From assembly GCA_949317995.1 (NCBI GenBank), contig OX439047.1:792501-856500 (forward strand): 64,000 bases of DNA, in the 5' to 3' direction. Position numbers and translations under genes: made by a program. Of this stretch, positions 59,724 to 64,000 are shown in pieces (the first letter of the stretch is position 1; each line of letters starts with the position of its first letter). The notes beneath the pieces were generated by a model. That model worked only from the letters and a program-made list of their open reading frames with translations, was not told the origin of the DNA and ran no database searches. This DNA is from Acholoe squamosa. Taxonomy: Eukaryota > Annelida > Polychaeta > Phyllodocida > Polynoidae.

Positions 59724-59731
59724 TATATATA
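59724..59731 (-). promoter_or_regulatory. TATA box of the 313-aa gene
   Basis: On the minus strand CACACCTATATATACCTG lies 88-95 bp upstream of the ATG at 59636, the same spacing as the TATA of the 251-aa gene. Confidence 0.6.
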
Positions 59732-60051
59732 GGTGTGCAGATACCCATGACTCAATAGGTTATCTTAATCTTCATGCACAGTTTGTCAGTAGGCTTACCT
59801 TATAAAGACAGTATGACAATGTTTTATGTATTGAATTAGCAGACTCAGAACAGTCTAAGCCTGTAGATCCACTGAGCACAACTTAATCCATGATCAATGC
59901 CTGTAATCTTTAAGGCTCTTATAACAAATCCTTGGTGACAACACATCAACCAAAAAACAAGTGTAGTTAATTATGGACTTATATCTAGGATCAGTACACT
60001 CTGTACCATGTAGTTTTGATATTAGGGTCTAATTATACATGCAGCAACCTA
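59732..60051. other. central part of the bidirectional promoter region
   Basis: No gene. AT-rich sequence between the two opposed TATA boxes, which would hold any shared upstream elements. Confidence 0.5.
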
Positions 60052-60059
60052 TATATAAG
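60052..60059 (+). promoter_or_regulatory. TATA box of the DNA polymerase gene
   Basis: TATATAAG within CCTATATATAAGGGTAC. A start of transcription about 30 bp downstream (around 60083) would give a short non-coding first exon ending at the donor CTTACAAG|GTAAGT (60128/60129). The acceptor CATGAACAG ends immediately before the ATG at 60256. Confidence 0.65.
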
Positions 60060-60255
60060 GGTACATGTTTTTTTTTCTTCTGAAACTCACCACAACTTTT
60101 TCCAAGATCACAGAAGGCAACTTACAAGGTAAGTCATTGTACTACAGTGATATTTAGAACAAATTTATTTTCTTTTTATTACTCACAATTGAGTCATTTG
60201 TGAATGCATCAGGATTTTTTATTGATATACCGATTTTTTTTTCTTTCATGAACAG

Positions 60256-63200
60256 ATGGCATTTCAAGGTTTAACAATTGAAGAACTACAACAGATTTTG
60301 GATGATCTGGAATCTACTGAAACAGTTGAAATAGATCCATCTGTACTAGAAATTTTGCTTCGAGAAGTTAATGCACAGGAAAAGGACCAAAACTCTGTAC
60401 AACCCGAGCCAGCAATTTTGAAACGCTCAATTAGTCCTCAGCCAGGGACGAGTGGATGGAAAAGGCAGCGTACATTGAGTTCTGAATCTGTACCGAGCAC
60501 CTCTAGGGGGATAAGTCCACAACCTGGACCAAGTGGTTTGGAAACACCTGATCCTGCTACAGCAAGTAATGTAAGTAATGTTCTATTTTTTTATTGATCT
60601 TTTTTGTTTTTACTTTTAATACAATTTTTGTAAAACTGTTGGTTCAAATTAACTGAATAAACATTCTCATTTCAAACCCAAAGTTGGAATCTATTTCTGT
60701 TGTTTATACATATTCAACTTGAAAAAAACTTTTGACACATTGTGAAAATTTTTTTTGCAAATAAAAGTTTAAAAATTCTGTATCATTTTAGGATACCGAT
60801 ATTGGTGATGATGGGGACAGTGATTACAGCGCTATTGCCAGTGACATAGACAGTGATGGAGATGACGATTTACCAAATCTACCAGTGGATCAACAGCAAG
60901 AGCAAATACAGGACAAGCCCTATTCGTACCAAGTTCGCAATGTGAGGGAGTTTACAACGGGAGCCGTAGACACTACCTATGAGGTAAAGTTCAACAATAC
61001 ATGGCAAGGTGAAAACCTGTCTGATATTTATATTGGCATTAAAAAAATGTTTCAGAATATTTTGGATCATGTAACAAGTGGTAGACAACCTGACGATCTC
61101 GGCCGTGTAGTTATTCACCATTCGAGTTTACACCATCCTATTATTGTACCGTTGTCCCGTTTAGAAAACTTAACTCCTGACAGAATAATGGAAAAGATCC
61201 AGGCTAACCTGAACAGCAACGAGCAGTTAGAGATTGATGACACATTTAGAATAGACGTTGGAATAATTAGGATTCCGAGAGGAGGTATTAAAACATATAT
61301 TACCATGTTGGAAGGTGAAGACAATAGCATTAAACATAAACGCTGTATGGTTACCATTAAGAATCGTGATAACATTTGTCTTGCCAGAAGTATTGTTGTT
61401 GCTTGGTGTAAATTGAATGTGATAGATAGCCTTGTGTTCAAAACACTTGCAGCTAATACAGGAAACATGCCTGATGGAATAATTGATAAAGTCATTAGAC
61501 TCGGTAAGGTCCCTAATTGGCTCTATAAAAAGGTAAAGGATGATGCTCAGAACTATCAAAAAAAACTAGCTTTATTGTTTTGTGAAATGGCTAACGTGCC
61601 GACCAACAGACATGGTACATTATTGGACATTTCTGCTTTTGAGGAAGCTTTAGGAATAAACATTTCTGTTCTTAGTTCACGTTTTGGTAATAATTTTGTT
61701 AAAGTACCTGAAAGGACACCACAAACTTTAGAGCGAAAAAACATTTATCTTTATCTCAGAGAAGAACTTAATGGTCCTGGACATTTTAGTCCAATACATA
61801 GTATATCAGGCATGTTTTCTAAGACTTATTTTTGCCATGATTGCAAAAAGCCATATAGTGATAAAAACAGACACAAGTGCAAAACACATTGTTTAGTATG
61901 TAAGTCTTCTAAATGTTATGAAGCAGAAACTGTGTATTGCAACACTTGTCATATGACATGTCGGAGCGCTGAATGTTATGATCGTCATTTAACCAAAAAA
62001 AAGCGAAAAAACACAAAGGGCCAGTTAAAATCAGAGTGTGAACTCTGGTGGAAATGTACTAATTGTACTAAGGTAATGGAGTATGCAAAGCGTAAACCAC
62101 AACAACATAAATGCGGTGAGTGGTACTGCACCACTTGTCAGTCATACCAAACTCGATATCACCTATGCTATCACCGAGCAAAAAAACACACCAATACTGG
62201 TGAATTCAAATATGTTTTCTTTGATTTCGAGGCTTCACAAGATGATATTACAACTTGTCCTGGTGGATATTTTCCACCTGAAAACCGATGTGTCCAATGT
62301 GCGAATGTTGAAGATAGATGCAGTTCATGTCAAATCTGTACAAATTGTCGAGAGCTCTCATGTGGAAACACTGAGCACCGGCCTAATTATGCCATAGCTC
62401 AAATGGCTTGTAATAATTGTTATTTATCCACCATGAATGAAAAGTGCAATCATTGTGGATACAGATGTAGTGAGTGCAATGCTTTCAAAAAGGGAAAATA
62501 TGTTAAACCACCTTGTGAAAATTGCGGCTATAGGCAAGCTGTCTTTGAGGGTGATAACACCACCACTGAATTTTGTAAATGGGTATTTTCTAAAGATAGG
62601 GCTAATTCTACCTTGTTTGCACATTTTTTGAAAGGTTATGACGGCCATTTTGTTATGCAATATCTTACTGATAATGGTGTGTGTCCCCAAAATATTATTT
62701 ATAACGGAGCTAAAATTATGTCGATAACAGTCGGTAATGGTCTCAACATTCGTTTGCTGGACTCTTTGAACTTTCTTCCAATGCGATTAGCAGATTTACC
62801 CAAGGCATTTAATCTCGTAGAATTAAGGAAGGGATTTTTTCCACATTACTTTAACACCCGTGATAACCAACACTATGTAGGCCCGCTTCCTGAACCTCAT
62901 TATTATGGTGTTGACACTATGTCTACAAAGGACAGGGAAAATTTTCTAAAATGGTATGAAGAACAAACATCACAAAACGTTGTTTTTGATTTTCGAAAAG
63001 AAATGCATGACTATTGTGTTTCAGACGTGACAATTTTGCGAGAAGCGTGTTTGTCATTCAGACAACTTGTTTTAGATGTAACAATGAATGAATCTGATGA
63101 TTCTCAAAACAACTTTTTGGATGATAATGAAAACGAGAGTGATTTGGAAGCTAACGTTGATAATGATGATGATGACAGTGAAGACAACATTGTTGGGGAA

Positions 63201-64000
63201 ACTAAGAAAAGAAAGAAAAAAAAACCGAATGGTGTCGATCCTTTCAAATGCACTACTATTGCCAGTATGTGCATGCAAATTTTCAAGTCGAAATTCCTAG
63301 AGGAAAAGCTTAAAGCCCACTTGAAACATGTAGTGGATATAAATGCAGTACTTACTGTAGATGCTAAAACCAAGAATGATCAAACTTTCTTTTATTTTGA
63401 AAACCAATGGGTTACAGAAAATGAATTGCAAATGAAATCATGGAAAGTAGACTACATTCAATTTCTTTCTTCTCCAATAGCACAGGTTTCACCTAAAGGT
63501 TATGCTGCAATGAATCAATTCAGTAAGGTATCTATTCAATGGCTTGAATGGGTACAATACACAATTGGTTCTGATATCATTCATGCTCTCAATGGTGAAA
63601 GAGGTGAACATAAAATAGAAAACAAAAGAGTAGACGGTTTTGATCCTAATACCAACACTGTCTATGAGTTTTTAGGATGTATCCATCATGGGTGTAAATC
63701 TTGTTTCCCTCTCAATAGAGGCAGCAATGGCATAAAACACCCTTTTACCAAACAGAGCATGGATGAACTGTATACTCTCACAATGAAAAGAGAACACTGG
63801 TTAAAGAGCAAAGGATTTCTTTATGAATCCATTTGGGAATGCCAATTCCTAGACATGCTAAAACAAAATCAAAATGGTGTTGCCGATTTTATCAAAACTT
63901 TAGACCTTCAGGAGCGATTAGACCCGAGAGCCTCATTTTTTGGGGGCCGCTGTGGAGCAAGTCGCTTGTATTTCAAAGCCGAGAATGGTACAGAGGTGTC
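60256..64000 (+). CDS. family B DNA polymerase, Polinton/adintovirus type (DNA_pol_B_2), runs off the window
   Basis: Coding exons 60256-60570 and 60792 to the edge; intron 60571-60791 (GTAAGT...TTTTAG, phase 0). 1174 residues are visible, without a stop. N-terminus: Ser/Pro-rich with SPQPGTSG and SPQPGPSG, then acidic. Residues 120-440 are the family's N-terminal region (RIDVGIIRIPRGG, TIKNRDNICLARSIV). Cys/His clusters, probably zinc-binding, lie at about 454-565 and 600-690. The proofreading domain has FDFEA (Asp583, Glu585), AHFLKGYD (Asp722) and YCVSD (Tyr846, Asp850). The LLDSLNFLPM block and the KGFFPHYFNT and YVGPLPEPHYYG blocks are typical of this family. A Lys/Asp-rich insert is at about 870-918. 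VDGFDPNTNTVYEFLGC and HHGC (about 1052-1073), then LDPRASFFGGR, lead into the palm domain, which lies beyond 64000. Such enzymes replicate protein-primed linear elements. The Asn usual in Exo II is Phe here. Confidence 0.93.

Noticed and set aside
61115-61559. Minus-strand frames of 110-126 aa
   Set aside because: Antisense shadows of the polymerase coding exon.

Overview
This is nuclear DNA of a metazoan, most likely a marine invertebrate. The evidence is spliceosomal introns with consensus ends, decayed non-LTR retrotransposons, tRNA-derived and palindromic dispersed repeats, very abundant minisatellites, and LRR-type single-pass membrane proteins. I cannot name the species. Nothing looks bacterial: there are no operons, ribosome binding sites or rRNA.

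Layout. From 1 to about 51.4 kb the window is repeat-dominated and almost gene-free. It holds long minisatellites with these unit lengths: 21 bp at 1-3507, 58 bp at 6508-7738, 46-47 bp at 9201-11316, 65 bp at 12631-13141, 50 bp at 21421-24960, 55/81 bp at 27866-29372, 25 bp at 31990-32650, 45 bp at 32860-33190, 57 bp at 37900-38395 and 34 bp at 47333-48680. Between them lie two degenerate non-LTR retrotransposons (15512-18540 plus strand, 19235-20090 minus strand). There are also several families of small non-autonomous elements. One has TTAA-flanked CCCTTTAA...TTAAAGGG ends and a hairpin-rich interior. One has GCAGGATACAAC... terminal inverted repeats and many ATGCCCTNAGGGCAT palindromes. One has GGAGTGATCATTTTTTAAC termini around G/C tracts. 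One has a tRNA-like core. Only two weak host-exon candidates were found here (49324-49388 and 36009-36131).

From about 51.4 kb to the window end the character changes to a compact cluster of real genes with few minisatellites. In order it holds: two related intronless genes of unknown family (330 and 251 aa); two single-pass membrane proteins with small LRR-type ectodomains (220 aa, and 458 aa spliced, the latter with a long Tyr/Pro/Lys-rich tail); a minus-strand two-exon gene (313 aa) with a Cys/His motif; and, divergently transcribed from it, a large family B DNA polymerase gene of the Polinton/Maverick-adintovirus (protein-primed, DNA_pol_B_2) type, open to the window edge. TATA boxes sit 85-205 bp upstream of three of these starts. 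The polymerase and its divergent partner look like part of a self-replicating mobile element or endogenous virus whose remainder lies beyond 64 kb. Whether the LRR receptors and the paired unknown genes belong to it or to the host cannot be decided from this window, and that is the main open question.
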